Of a stretch of DNA of 64,000 nucleotides, positions 8,528 to 18,115 are shown in pieces. The notes under the pieces were generated by a model. That model made no database searches, was not told the origin of the DNA, and was given only the letters and a program-made list of their open reading frames with translations. The DNA is from Pycnococcus provasolii. Its lineage: Eukaryota > Chlorophyta > Pseudoscourfieldiophyceae > Pseudoscourfieldiales. The DNA is taken from positions 372,001 to 436,000 of the forward strand of contig CP150577.1 in assembly GCA_049487715.1 (NCBI GenBank), given 5' to 3'. Numbering within the stretch: position 1 is the first letter of the stretch; the number at the start of each line of letters is the position of its first letter. Position numbers and translations under genes: made by a program.

Positions 8528-10672
8528 ATGTTCATCAACTTCTTCTCTAGCAGCGCTGCCGCGCCCGTTGCTGCCGCAGACAAGGAGAACGTGGACCCTA
8601 CAGCCCTAGACACCCTTGCCGAGGTCGCGGAAGTGAATGAGGCAGATGGAGACGGACATGAAGAGGAACCGGACGAGGACGACCTCCCGGACGGTGAAGA
8701 CGAGGTGCACGGGCACGCAGTTGCACCGAGCTCGCCCATGACGGAAGGGGAGATTCTCGCACACGCCCTCGGAGACGTCGAGCTTGACGATGTCAACGGC
8801 ACCGAGCATGAACAGGACGTCACGCCGTCGGAGGAGGATGTTGATGCCGCAGATGCTCAAGGCACGGCAGACGACCCTCCCCACGCGCAGGAGGATCACA
8901 ACGGCGAAGAAGCTGACGCGGCGCCTCCGGCGCCTCCGGCGGCTGAGGTGACGCACCCGGACGGTATCGAACCCACCTACAAGGCCAACGGCAAGGTGAA
9001 CCTCGACGGCTTGAACGTGGACAGCCCGAATTTCGAAAAATGGCAGCAGGCGAAGCCTCACTCGACCCGGTATCTGCAGCAGGCCTTCACGGGCACGCGC
9101 GGCGCACGTGGCGCCGGCGCGCGCACGCGAAAGTGCACTGTCGTCGAGGCGTGGTCGCGGTTCTTTCCGACACAGTTACTCATCGCCATCGTTACCGCCA
9201 CGAATGAAGCCGTCACCGAGCTCTCTCAGGCCGATCCCGCCAATCCACCTCCCTGGCTGCCCAAGGGCGCATCATGGCCACCGAAGGTTGTCAAAGGTTG
9301 GAAGAAGTTGACCGTGCCGGAGCTCAAGAGGTGGATAGGGATAACGTACAGCTTCGGGATACTACGCTTACCGAAGCGTCGCGACTACTGGCGGACACGA
9401 GGCGCCTTCCAAGTACCTGGACTGCGCGTATTCATGTCACGCGACAGGTACTTCGCGATCCTCCGTTGTCTCAAACTCCAGTCGGCGGAGGTAGAGGCGC
9501 GCGGCGTGGAGGAAGGCAAGGCGAAGAAAGTGGGTGTGGTGCTCGACATGTTTAGAGAATATTGTGAAAACAACTTTGACATCGCGAAGGAGATTGCGTT
9601 GGACGAGGAGACAGTTGGGTGCAAATCCAAATACACCAAATACACACACCAGAACAAGAACAAACCGGCAGGACAAGGGTACAGGTTATATGCAATTTGT
9701 GAGTCGTGTAGTGGTTACACGTTCACGTTCACGTTTGACAAAAAGGACAAGCGCACAATCAAGGACATAGTGCACGAGCTCACGTCGAATCTGCGGGAGG
9801 TTGGGCACCAGATTTACATGGACAACCTTTTTGCCAAGCCCTCCGTCCTCCGCGATCTCAATGAGCTCAAGCAGTACGGGTGTGGAACATGGCGTCCGAA
9901 CTTTGGCATACCGGCGTCCATGCACGCTCTCGGCAAACAGCTCAAGGAGAAAGGCGAGTGGCACGTCCGGTACGCGGCAGGCTCCGGACTAGCTGCCTTC
10001 GTTTGGCTAGACAGCGGGCCTGCGTACTTCATCACGAACATGCGCGATCTTGACGTCGAAACTCTCGTCGAACGTCGTGAGCGCGGCGTCATCGGCCGCG
10101 TGCAAGTGAGCGCGCCCCTCGCGTCAGACTTGTACAACAAGTTCATGATCGCCGTCGACCTCACAGACATGATGCGGAAGACCTTCACCACTCAGCGCAA
10201 GGCGTACAAGTCCTGGATGCCACTCTTCTTCTGGATGCTTGATACCGCCGCGATCAACGCCTTCGTTGTCTTCCAGGAGAACAAGAAGAACAAGAAGTTC
10301 AAGCTGCGGCAAGACTTTGAGGAAGAGCTTGCGACGGCGCTCGCCAGTACTCAGGACGACAGCAGCAGCAGCGAAGAAGCCGGACCGGGTGCGTCCGGTG
10401 CGAGCGGAATCAGCAGCCACGCGCTCAAAGACTTGCCGATGTCGCCGGGCATGCTCACGACGAAGCACGACCCGTGCTGCGAGAAGTGCTGCCCTGTTAG
10501 TTTCACGGAGCGTGGGGATTGTCAGTGGTGTTCGACATCGAAGGCAAGGCGTCGAGTGTACACAGGGTGTGAGCATCACAACGTGAGTCTCCACCTCGGG
10601 GAGTGTTGGAAAAAGTGGCATGCGTGGGTGAAGAAGCAAGGACAACGTAAGAGGCGTTTCAGCCACCGCTGA
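8528..10672 (+). CDS. piggyBac-like transposase
   Basis: The product is a DDE transposase of the piggyBac (DDE_Tnp_1_7) family; it excises the element and inserts it elsewhere in the nucleus. I start it at ATG 8528 (714 residues). Residues 1-150 are acidic and disordered. The DDE_Tnp_1_7 fold follows from about residue 185 (WSRFFPTQLL, ELKRWIGITYSFGI, YFAILRCLKL). The three aspartates are seen in IALDEETVGCKSK, QIYMDNLFAK and IAVDLTDMMR. The C-terminal region has the cysteine-rich finger (CCEKCCPVSF ... CQWCST ... CEHH) used for end recognition. The frame is uninterrupted, so the protein may be active. Codons are GC-rich, unlike the AT-rich island on its left. Confidence 0.9.
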   Translation: MFINFFSSSAAAPVAAADKENVDPTALDTLAEVAEVNEADGDGHEEEPDEDDLPDGEDEVHGHAVAPSSPMTEGEILAHALGDVELDDVNGTEHEQDVTPSEEDVDAADAQGTADDPPHAQEDHNGEEADAAPPAPPAAEVTHPDGIEPTYKANGKVNLDGLNVDSPNFEKWQQAKPHSTRYLQQAFTGTRGARGAGARTRKCTVVEAWSRFFPTQLLIAIVTATNEAVTELSQADPANPPPWLPKGASWPPKVVKGWKKLTVPELKRWIGITYSFGILRLPKRRDYWRTRGAFQVPGLRVFMSRDRYFAILRCLKLQSAEVEARGVEEGKAKKVGVVLDMFREYCENNFDIAKEIALDEETVGCKSKYTKYTHQNKNKPAGQGYRLYAICESCSGYTFTFTFDKKDKRTIKDIVHELTSNLREVGHQIYMDNLFAKPSVLRDLNELKQYGCGTWRPNFGIPASMHALGKQLKEKGEWHVRYAAGSGLAAFVWLDSGPAYFITNMRDLDVETLVERRERGVIGRVQVSAPLASDLYNKFMIAVDLTDMMRKTFTTQRKAYKSWMPLFFWMLDTAAINAFVVFQENKKNKKFKLRQDFEEELATALASTQDDSSSSEEAGPGASGASGISSHALKDLPMSPGMLTTKHDPCCEKCCPVSFTERGDCQWCSTSKARRRVYTGCEHHNVSLHLGECWKKWHAWVKKQGQRKRRFSHR

Positions 10673-10735
10673 AGCCATGAAGTAACAGAAACGCACCTTT
10701 AGGTCAACTAGGAGCGCCAGTGACGCCGCCATAGG

Positions 10736-10759
10736 CGCTGGCCCAGAAATGGGCCAGCG
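10736..10759. repeat. Subterminal hairpin, right end of piggyBac-like element
   Basis: CGCTGGCCCA and TGGGCCAGCG pair perfectly over 10 bp around a GAAA loop. Compared with the left hairpin, the ACC/GGT part of the stem has become CCC/GGG on both strands, a compensatory change. Confidence 0.8.
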
Positions 10760-10902
10760 GGGGACCCCCCCCCCCCGGACTGAAAGGGATATGGCTAAAT
10801 ACACTGAGAGTGCAGCTGACAAAGAACTACGCCCGTTGGAGACGCTGTTGGAATTCTTCTCTCCCGAAGATACCATGTGCTTCACAAGTTGCGAACCGCA
10901 TC

Positions 10903-10973
10903 AATAGAGTGTATTGGCAGAAGCGGATTCCGCATAGAGCGCATGGAATCCGCTTCTGCCAGTACCCTCTATT
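10903..10973. repeat. 71-bp palindromic insertion (MITE-like hairpin)
   Basis: Arms of about 27 bp (AATAGAGTGTATTGGCAGAA on the left, with a near-perfect complement ending at 10973) surround a 15-bp centre. Its first bases supply the stop codon of the gene relic at 10789-10905. It looks like a tiny foldback or MITE; no coding capacity. Confidence 0.6.
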
Positions 10974-11131
10974 ATCAAAAGATTCTGTACTACTACACTT
11001 ATCAGAAATACTCACACCAACAATTGTCAGGGTCATCTCCGGAAACCATGGTAACCATATCTTCTTGCTAAAGTAATAAAACAAAACTAGGTCATAGAAT
11101 TCCTTCATTTCGCAATCACGAACGCTTGCTT

Positions 11132-12199
11132 TCACGATACGTGAGACCAAGCTCTTGACTGCCTCATGCACTTTGTTGGATATTCTTTCATTCCAGAGTA
11201 TCCGAGCTCACCTATCTGCTTTACAGCGAAAACAGGATTCAAGAGTTTGCCAGATGCCATGACATGATAATTTTGCTTCTTTCCAGGCAACATCATCAAA
11301 TCCGAACAACCTCCAACGACACACTCAAATTCTACGTTGTATTTTCGCGATATCTCGATATGTGCTCGACTCTCCCCTGCGACCCCCAACTCTGTATTAC
11401 AAAAGTCATCATAACCTATCAATGTGCCCGGTATGACAAGTCCCACGCGAAAGAGCCAGTCGAGTGCTTGATATGTGGAAATGTACAAGTCGCAATCTAT
11501 GTCTACGTAGAGAGCCGGGCGCATACCTAATATTGCTGGGAGCTTTTCAGAAAGAGACTCGTTGTAAAAACCTTTTATGAAGTTAGTGTTCGCGCGCGTG
11601 AAACCGTGCAAACCATCCATACGCTGCACCTGTTCCTCGAAACTTAGAGGTTTTCCCGACCCAGTGCAACGCACACCGCCACTGTTGGTTCGTGCACAAG
11701 AATAACCAGCACCCTTGTCGCGGCTGGAATCATACGTTCCTTGGATCCAACCAACCGGTCGAGATATGCCCTGCTGTTCTGGCGGTATTCCTTGGAACGA
11801 ATCAAAACCCCAAACTACTGGAGACTTAACTCCATAAGTTGAAAAAGCTTTTCGAATTGACGCAATGGAGTTCCCACTTGCAACGCCAAACTCGTAAATG
11901 TCACCTTCGAAGGATCGATACGTTTGCCATTGTGAAGATATATATGAAACAACTAGCCACCTCCACCCACGGTCCTGGTGGGGCAGACTTAGCAAAACAT
12001 GAGGTTTGCTTCGCTGAGGCAAGGAATTTTCAGAACGGTGAACAGTTGAACGAGTTAGCTTTGGAATGGTGCAATGCTTGCACAGGCCACTAGAGGAAGA
12101 GCTCGGCACGCGCAAACTATTTGTGAGATAAGTGAGTAGTATTAGGAAAGTACACGTGATCAACGCAGCCAGTACTGGCTTCGTATTTGTAACAGACAT
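11132..12199 (-). CDS. TylF-like O-methyltransferase, type II membrane protein
   Basis: A SAM-dependent methyltransferase likely acts in the Golgi lumen on glycans or secreted metabolites. I start at ATG 12199 because a membrane helix follows at once (LAALITCTFLILLTYLTNSL), giving 355 residues. After a short stem the TylF domain shows IYEFGVASGNSIASI (SAM loop), VVWGFDSFQGIPPE, a GFYNESL segment and LYVDIDCDLYIST, where the paired aspartates bind the metal; GYDDF is a second acidic site. The family methylates hydroxyls of sugars (macrocin O-methyltransferase). It is intact, in contrast to the frameshifted relative at 4137-5188, with which it shares the anchor-plus-enzyme layout. Confidence 0.85.
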   Translation of the reverse strand: MSVTNTKPVLAALITCTFLILLTYLTNSLRVPSSSSSGLCKHCTIPKLTRSTVHRSENSLPQRSKPHVLLSLPHQDRGWRWLVVSYISSQWQTYRSFEGDIYEFGVASGNSIASIRKAFSTYGVKSPVVWGFDSFQGIPPEQQGISRPVGWIQGTYDSSRDKGAGYSCARTNSGGVRCTGSGKPLSFEEQVQRMDGLHGFTRANTNFIKGFYNESLSEKLPAILGMRPALYVDIDCDLYISTYQALDWLFRVGLVIPGTLIGYDDFCNTELGVAGESRAHIEISRKYNVEFECVVGGCSDLMMLPGKKQNYHVMASGKLLNPVFAVKQIGELGYSGMKEYPTKCMRQSRAWSHVS

Positions 12200-12821
12200 C
12201 GTACGCGAGGGTTCAACACTTTTGTTTATATAGTAAAACACAATTCGCCCGTATGTACAGTAGTGTTTTATTGAATAAATCAATAAATTCTGGGGGTATG
12301 TATACCAGCAGTTATTATAAGAGGAGGTCACGCCCAGGGCGGGCGAGCTCTCCTGGGTGTTCCTTCGGAATGAGCCCCCCCCCCCCCCCCCCCTCCCCGC
12401 CCGCCCGCCCTGCCGACCAAGGTTGTTTCCAGAAAAAGGCCAAGATAGTTACACGTTGTACGACAGGGTAACACGAGCGGGGAAAAAGGAAAGCCCACAC
12501 GACATAGGGAATAGGGACTCCGCGAAGCCTAAAAAAACTGGAAAGAGAATGGGAAAGAAGGGCTCTGAGAACTCAAGCAGCCCAAGCACGAGAAAAGAAG
12601 TAAGAACCACGAGCCGCACGAGATCGAGATGAGTAGTCCGAGGCACGGTGCATGTGATCAAACGCCGCGTTCCAGTCAGACGAATGGTACGCCTTGTGCG
12701 CGGCATGTGCGGACCGACGGTAACCCGGGAGCGTAACTGCGTCGGAGCGGTCAAGTAACAGCTCCGCCATGCCAATTAAATGTGCCACAGAGAATCTCTG
12801 CCTACTCGTTGAGTACCGCTG
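12200..12821. other. Intergenic with a long poly-C tract
   Basis: The stretch holds the 5' region of the TylF-like gene, a run of about 22 C's near 12370-12391, and purine-rich sequence near 12540-12600. ORFs here are low complexity and lack family signals. I see no gene. Confidence 0.4.
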
Positions 12822-13499
12822 TCATCGTGAAAATTTGGTTTCCCCAGCTGGTACATAGATCTTGCCACACTCCGGTGTGTAAACCGGAAAGACGGTCTGG
12901 AAAGCTGCTTCCGCCCGCTTGCACAGGCCCGAGTTCTTCATGCGATATTTGCTGATGGTGTCCACCCACACCTTCAAGTACAGAACGTCACGCGGTGTCA
13001 AAATTCTCAGCAAAACCTCCAGCCCGTAGGTGCTCACTCCCTCAGAGTACGACGTGGGATATTCGGGAAGCTTGACCTTATATTCCTCGTCGTTCTTCAG
13101 TTGGTACGCGAGGCTCTCCAGAGCCTTGCTGCCAGCTTCGATGAAGTCCATTGATGACTCAGGTGACTTGAGCAGGTCGTCAACCGTGTAAGGTTTGTCC
13201 AAACCTAGCTGTTCCAAGGCCGCAAGGTCGACGAACTGCTCCAGATCAGCCAATGAGTGTTCTCCGGACACAGGCGCGAGCTCTGCTCGCCCCATGAACT
13301 CCAGCAGCTCGCCTACGAGCTGTTGGCGTCCAATGATCTCGCCACTTCCACACGGAAGGGCGAGGAAGGATCCTGCACCTTGCAGGACCATGCGCCTCAC
13401 TGAAGACGTATCTTGACGTTCACCTATGAGCGCCAAATAACTACCACAGTGCGGCGACGATATGCCCAAACCCTTGGGCTTAATGATGGTTTCCGCCAT
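12822..13499 (-). CDS. Unrecognised helical protein with a relic paralogue in the window
   Basis: A 225-residue ORF on the minus strand; I take the ATG at 13499 (MAETIIKPKG) over the GTG/TTG starts further up. It looks soluble and helix-rich: FLALPCGSGEIIGRQQLV, DLEQFVDLAALEQLGL, then KALESLAYQLKNDEEY and LEVLLRILTPRDVLYLK, ending VPAGETKFSR. I cannot assign a family. The KALE-to-TPRD part matches the gene relic interrupted by the piggyBac-like element (8129-8278 plus 10789-10905), so it belongs to a small local family. Sequence just 5' of it (13513-13556) recurs at 17224-17262. It may be element-encoded rather than a host gene. Confidence 0.5.
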   Translation of the reverse strand: MAETIIKPKGLGISSPHCGSYLALIGERQDTSSVRRMVLQGAGSFLALPCGSGEIIGRQQLVGELLEFMGRAELAPVSGEHSLADLEQFVDLAALEQLGLDKPYTVDDLLKSPESSMDFIEAGSKALESLAYQLKNDEEYKVKLPEYPTSYSEGVSTYGLEVLLRILTPRDVLYLKVWVDTISKYRMKNSGLCKRAEAAFQTVFPVYTPECGKIYVPAGETKFSR

Positions 13500-13640
13500 G
13501 GCCGGAACCTCCTTGTTTACAAAAACTAACCTTCCCACCATACGGCTTAGCCAGGCCAAGCCCCCCTCATCTAACTTTCATGCCCATGATTTAAATCCCA
13601 GAAACCCAACCAAAGACGGATCCCCCAAGTCACCGTTAAG

Positions 13641-13738
13641 GAACAGTCGCGCTGATCTCCTTATCTCAAGAGCTCCTCAAACGCTAGGTTTACGCACCGG
13701 CAGGCCAGAGCTCAAACCCCGCTATCGCTCGTTTATTT
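13641..13738 (+). repeat. Module P1, copy 1: repeat directly upstream of the SDR gene
   Basis: This segment (GAACAGTCGCGCTGATCT ... ATCGCTCGTTTATTT) is repeated at 48956-49045 with a 9-bp indel. Both copies end 30-40 bp before the ATG of an intronless glycan-type gene, in the same orientation as that gene. It may carry a shared promoter or 5' leader. Confidence 0.75.
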
Positions 13739-13777
13739 AAATACCATCCTTAAAATCTTTCCTTATTAGAAAAGGAA

Positions 13778-14554
13778 ATGAAGAAAGGGCATGTCGTGTT
13801 AGCGATGGTGCTTATATTAGCGTCAAGAGCACATGCTGTTGACGGTTGCAACAAACGGGTCTTAGTCAGTGGTGGTTCGAGCGGAATTGGCCTTGCAGTT
13901 GTTCAGCAGTACGACAAACAACGAGGAGCATGCGTTCACGTCACAACACGAAGTCTAAACCAAACCGAAAGAAATCACGCTCGATATAAACTGAGTACAC
14001 GCACATCTTTCCATAAACTTGACGTCACGAACGAGACAGAGATCTCTCATCTCGCAGTGCAGTTAAAGGAGGATGGCGCTGTTTTTGACGTGCTTTTCTA
14101 CAGTGCCGGTACAAACAAAGGCAACTATACTTATCAATCGGACGTCAACGCACGGGCAGTTTACCGCGTAATATCTGCTCTACTTCCGTCATTAGAGCCT
14201 AGCGAACATAGACGACTGTGCATAATAACAAGTAGTATGGGAACGCAGAGCGTGATCGACGGGAAGACGCAAAGACTCGGTGGTGTGTGTGACACTGACG
14301 ACTGGTGCGCATATGCGAAATCAAAGCATTTGGCCAACAAAATGTTTGCAGAGTATGAATTGCAGTGGAGGGAGTCTAAATTCAAAGCCGTCCTTTTACA
14401 ACCTGGCCAAGTAGCTACAAGGATGACGGGTTTTCGAGGTATCGCTCCTGCAAAGAGTGCAAAGGGTCTGGTTCGTGCGTGTGATCGATTTGGCGACGAC
14501 GCTAGAGGAAAAATGCTCGATTGGCAACGGCATGTTATCCCTCTTGATATTTAA
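13778..14554 (+). CDS. Short-chain dehydrogenase/reductase, secretory
   Basis: A 258-residue classical SDR reduces or oxidises a carbonyl or hydroxyl with NAD(P)H. The first 20 residues form a signal peptide or anchor (VVLAMVLILASRAHA). The Rossmann motif reads VLVSGGSSGIGLA (TGxxxGxG type), the NAG motif is YSAGTN, and the catalytic part is TSSMG followed by YAKSK, the YxxxK pair. LLQPGQVATRM is the usual post-catalytic PG segment. The length is normal. The substrate cannot be read from sequence; the signal peptide and the glycan-rich neighbourhood suggest a secretory-pathway substrate. ATG 13778 lies 40 bp after repeat module P1. Confidence 0.85.
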   Translation: MKKGHVVLAMVLILASRAHAVDGCNKRVLVSGGSSGIGLAVVQQYDKQRGACVHVTTRSLNQTERNHARYKLSTRTSFHKLDVTNETEISHLAVQLKEDGAVFDVLFYSAGTNKGNYTYQSDVNARAVYRVISALLPSLEPSEHRRLCIITSSMGTQSVIDGKTQRLGGVCDTDDWCAYAKSKHLANKMFAEYELQWRESKFKAVLLQPGQVATRMTGFRGIAPAKSAKGLVRACDRFGDDARGKMLDWQRHVIPLDI

Positions 14555-14684
14555 CATCATTTTAACAAGTTCTCTGATTTCTCAATAGGAACAACGCAGA
14601 AAGCACAACAACGCGATTTACACATCGTGAGCACTACACGAGCCCGCGCTCAACATGTGTTTTTTTAACATATTTGTTCCATCC

Positions 14685-14880
14685 GCCTTCTTTTACAATT
14701 TCGAATTGGCTTAGAAAGCTTGTCTGCGACTCTTGGTCTGAGGTATATGGCTTTGAGGATGCACCTTCCCCTTACGAGCTTGTGACTGTTCACATCCGCT
14801 GGGGAGATAAAACCGAATTTCCGGGTTCCTCACCACCAATTCTGCTTCATGGTCATGAACACGGCCACAAAATGTTCGTC
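14685..14880 (+). pseudogene. Fucosyltransferase-like fragment
   Basis: The open frame reads CDSWSEVYGFEDAPSPYELV and then TVHIRWGDKTEF. The HIRxGDK motif is typical of GDP-fucose-dependent fucosyltransferases, where the arginine contacts the donor phosphate. The match ends soon after, and the frame passes into unrelated HGHEHGHK and lysine/alanine-rich sequence. No proper start is present. I read it as a gene fragment, not a working enzyme. Confidence 0.35.
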
Positions 14881-15109
14881 ATTGATGTTGGAGGTGCTCA
14901 CCTTGAGGAAAATCCACAAACTTTGATAGAAGCTGGGCACATCATCAGCACGAAAATCCAAAAGAAAAAAAAGGCATCAACAGCAAAGAAACGTGCACGT
15001 GCGGAAGGAGCTGGAGCTGGTGGACTAGGGGCAACAGGAAAACGGAAAGCCGCGGCAACAGAAAAAGGCAAGGCGAAAGAAACAGGTCTTCCTGAAAAGG
15101 ACAAGGGAA

Positions 15110-15400
15110 AGGAGAAGTGCAATTCTTCGAGATTCACGAACGCACCATTCTTGATTGCACGCGCCATGTTCTGGACGCCTTGTACCCTGAAGTTGTTGTT
15201 ATAGAGAAGCAGCTTTGTAATTCCCCTGAAGCCTCCCCGTTGAGCGGTCTCTGCAATTTCTTGTGCGGCGCCTTCGGTGAGAGTATTCTCGCGCAAGTGT
15301 AGCTCCTTGAGATTTGCCAGGACGCCGATGCGCGCAAGCCTCTCCAGAGCGCGCAAGCCTCTCCAGAGCGCGCACACCCTCTGCATGGATCGAGACCATT
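15110..15400 (-). pseudogene. Leucine-rich-repeat fragment
   Basis: On the minus strand the translation contains two RNI-type leucine-rich repeats: LANLKELHLRENTLTEGAAQ and ITKLLLYNNNFRVQGVQNMA, followed by a third start, FVNLEELHFS. The spacing of about 28-30 residues and the LxxLxLxxN pattern are diagnostic. It is bounded by unrelated sequence and contains an 18-20 bp duplication at 15330-15370 (AAGCCTCTCCAGAGCGCGC twice). It is a small piece of a larger LRR gene. Confidence 0.5.
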
Positions 15401-15480
15401 CTGTGTTTTGCTGCACTGCGTTTGTCAACGCTGTTCAGCACACACTCGCACGTCTTCGTGCAGAGGATCCTTGGTTAAGT
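15384..15480 (+). pseudogene. Duplicated gene fragment (RDHSVFCC)
   Basis: The frame MDRDHSVFCCTAFVNAVQ is nearly repeated at 25867 as MGRDHSVFCCPVFVN. The DNA is almost identical over some 30 bp (GACCATTCTGTGTTTTGCTG), then diverges. Both look like pieces of one gene carried around with repeats. I do not recognise the family. Confidence 0.35.
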
Positions 15481-15745
15481 GCTACACGTTTTATTATACA
15501 GACCTTTCTCTCTACCACGAGACTTACTGTGCAAATGCTCGTGTGCTTGTAGCCAACTTCTTTCTTCAAAGATACGCTTTGCTTGCTTATCTCCTAGAGC
15601 TGCACATGAGGGTAGTTACCTATTACTGTGTCATGAAGATTACCACGAGTATTTGTGCACCCTGCCTGCTTTACGAGCACATTTCGTTCTTTTGGCCTCA
15701 AAGGTATCTTACTTAACAAAATATTCCAATAAATAGCACTTCACT

Positions 15746-16903
15746 TTAGAACACAAGTGGATAATTTGAGTATGTGATACGCGCCTTGGCTTCGCGGCAA
15801 CTCAAACCATCATCCGCAGCTTTTTTTAAGTAACGCGGTAAAATCCTAAAAAGGCTTCTTTCGAGAAGGTTTCCCATGGAGTGCTTGAGCACCATCTTTT
15901 TGTACGAGTACCGCTTGCCAATGTATTTCATAATTGCGGGTCGCTGACCTCCAATTGCACGCGCCTCCTTTACTACCTGTGCAAAGCTCAATGGAAGAAA
16001 CCTCCACTTCAAGTCGTACATCGGTTGCACAAAGCGCAACCTCTTGTTGTGATACTCTGTAACGTATCGCGTGATGTTGCCAGTACCGAGGGCAATGTTC
16101 ACGTCACCCTGATCCCAGCCACCAAATATCCGCGAATACCGCGAGATAGCATCGTGAAAGTCCAAGACACGAGTATTGCATCGCATTAGACCCACGCCTA
16201 TATTTACACCAGAGAGAGGGTTGGCAGTCTCGTGTGCAAACAAAATGTCTTGATCACCCAAGTCAGGTACTTTTACTTGACTGACTACCAACGAAGTTGC
16301 ATCAATCCACAACAGCTGAGTAAAGTTATTTTTTATGCAGTGCCGAAGCGAGTCAATCACCATCAGTGTGTGCGTGTCTCTCCCACACGCCTTGTTTGCT
16401 TTCGCCAAGACACGGCAAGGACGTAGCGCTTTCTTTGGCAAAACCTTTGACTTTGACACACAGCGCAAGTGTAGTTGAGTTCCTGGAGCGTGCTTACGAA
16501 GTCCACTGATGAGCTCTAGCGCTGAAAGGACATACTTGCTTGTGTAGAAACTTGCAACCAACGTTATTCTGTTGTTTGCAGTTGAGTCAGTAATTTGTGT
16601 ACTCGTTGTTGTCGCCGCGGTCGCTGACGAAGTGATGTTCAGAACTTGCTTACTGCTATTCCACAACTCTCCCATGCGTTTACGTGGGGTCGTTCTTGAG
16701 CTGTCAACGTCAAAAAAACCATTTCCCCCGCTTAATGCTACTTCTGTTGTTCTCGTCGTATTCTCTGTTGCTACAATCATCGTTCCATATGGAAGTGCAG
16801 TTGACACTTTCATGATATTATTGGTTCTCTTCACGGACGTCCGAGAAGGAACGAGAATGAAAAGGGTGACAAAAACTGCTACGGCAATGACCCACAGCGT
16901 CAT
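15746..16903 (-). CDS. Putative Golgi glycosyltransferase, type II membrane protein
   Basis: The ORF encodes a 385-residue protein if started at the ATG at 16903, which is followed at once by a membrane helix (LWVIAVAVFVTLFILV). A serine/threonine-rich stem follows, then a globular domain from about residue 115: ITLVASFYTSKYVLSALELI, a TLMVIDSLRHCI segment, LLWIDATSLVV (a candidate DxT/D-type nucleotide-sugar site), and SGVNIGVGLMRCN with FGGWDQGDVNIALG. The NxGxxxxR and WDQGDxN features resemble nucleotide-diphospho-sugar transferases such as GT77-like enzymes. Donor and acceptor are unknown. Placement near sugar-modifying genes fits a role in surface glycan assembly. Confidence 0.6.
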   Translation of the reverse strand: MTLWVIAVAVFVTLFILVPSRTSVKRTNNIMKVSTALPYGTMIVATENTTRTTEVALSGGNGFFDVDSSRTTPRKRMGELWNSSKQVLNITSSATAATTTSTQITDSTANNRITLVASFYTSKYVLSALELISGLRKHAPGTQLHLRCVSKSKVLPKKALRPCRVLAKANKACGRDTHTLMVIDSLRHCIKNNFTQLLWIDATSLVVSQVKVPDLGDQDILFAHETANPLSGVNIGVGLMRCNTRVLDFHDAISRYSRIFGGWDQGDVNIALGTGNITRYVTEYHNKRLRFVQPMYDLKWRFLPLSFAQVVKEARAIGGQRPAIMKYIGKRYSYKKMVLKHSMGNLLERSLFRILPRYLKKAADDGLSCREAKARITYSNYPLVF

Positions 16904-16989
16904 TGAGCAGTCATCACATATTGAGCTGCTCTCAGGTACATTTTTTGTTTGCGGCAAACTTGGTTCTTTTTGGTTTTATTTGGTTTCTT

Positions 16990-18009
16990 GAAAAGTATTG
17001 GAATGGGAGGGGGGAGGGCCGGCCGAGCGCGAGCGTAGCCGTGCGAGTCACTACCTTTGAGTAGCCGCTGAGAAAGAAGAGCACTAGATGTTGATTGCCA
17101 AAAACTCGATACCCCCGCCTCCGATGTCATCAACGGTCAGCTGCTGAATAAACAGGCTGTCCAGTTGACGCCCTTTCGGGCACCTCGCAAGGAGGCGGCA
17201 CCTAGGTGGGAGGGAGGGCCGGGTGTTTACAAAAACAAACCTTCCCACCATAGGCTTAGCCAGTGTCGAGATTATACCTTTTATGCCTTGTGGGGAACCG
17301 CCTTTTTAGCCAGTGTCGAGACATGGGCTCAGGGTACATTTCTGAGAGGGGCTCAAAACTCAGATTTTGGGGTCGAATCTGAGTTTTGAGTTTTCTCAAG
17401 GGGGTCCAGACCCCCTGCTCAGATCTCAGGTCTCAAATTGAGCCGCGGGGTCTCAGATTGAGGGAAGGGATTTAAGACCTTGCTCAATTTGAATGTCTCA
17501 GTTTCCATGCCTCAATCTGAGACCCCGCTCAGATTTCACCAATTTGAATTTGAACTTGAATTGTACTGCCCGTTAAGTCCATTCCAACCTCCCCCCAACT
17601 CGAATTTGAACTGCCCGTTTAGTCCAATCATAAAAAGGTTATTCTCATTTCAAGAGGACAAAACAGTGGTAACTTACAGTAAATAGTTCTTACTTCTTAC
17701 CTATTCCTACTACTAGTCACAGGACTGCCTTATTCATGGTTCGACGTGGACGTGGACGAGCACTGCAAGCTCTCGCAGTGCAGAACCTTAACGTTCCTTT
17801 TCCAGCCGGCCGGGAGGGGAACGAAAGGGGGGGGGGGGGGGGGGGGGAGGTATGTACTGTAGGTGTGGTGAGGGCTCAAAGAATCTCTGTCTGCTGGATT
17901 TTGTTTGTATAGTAGAGCTGACGTGGTAAAATTCGTTATCTCATGCGCAGCACTGAGTCTGGCGTGGCACAGAAAAATAAACAGATTGAACCGATATTCG
18001 CGGTCAACA
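16990..18009. other. Repeat-rich gap before the first deaminase-Fanzor copy
   Basis: It holds a partial short LTR (17264-17312), internal repeats built on CTCAGATTGAG/CTCAAATTGAG between 17340 and 17530, and a run of more than 20 G's at about 17827-17848. The segment at 17224-17262 repeats 13513-13556. I see no gene. Confidence 0.5.
17264..17312 (+). repeat. Partial short LTR (5' end only)
   Basis: TGTCGAGATTATACC and GCCTTGTGGGGAACC match the first about 45 bp of the LTR at 51136-51272; the rest is lost. A second TGTCGAGAC follows at 17314. Confidence 0.5.
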
Positions 18010-18115
18010 ACACGGGGATGTCTACGTTGGTACAACGGACGAAGAGTTGAAGAGAAATTCTGAGAAAACTCTCAATCTCTGTGTATTTAGAGAAGTTGAA
18101 AAGAATGGGGAACAA

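Larger units (their letters stand above)
8279..10788 (+). mobile_element. Complete piggyBac-like DNA transposon (2.5 kb)
   Basis: The element has 14-bp perfect terminal inverted repeats, CCCTTTCAGTCCGG at 8279-8292 and its complement at 10775-10788. Just inside each end is a hairpin with a GAAA loop. Between them is one transposase gene in plus orientation. A run of C's (10765-10776) lies in the right end. The flanks do not show the TTAA target duplication typical of piggyBac; the reading frame of the interrupted gene is best restored by a two-base AT duplication (left ...AGCTAT, right ATATGG...). The intact transposase frame suggests recent activity. Confidence 0.8.

Noticed and set aside
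15408-15736. Overlapping plus ORFs rich in Y, C and L
   Set aside because: Several frames are open at once with no conserved motif; they are 3' flank of the glycosyltransferase-like gene.
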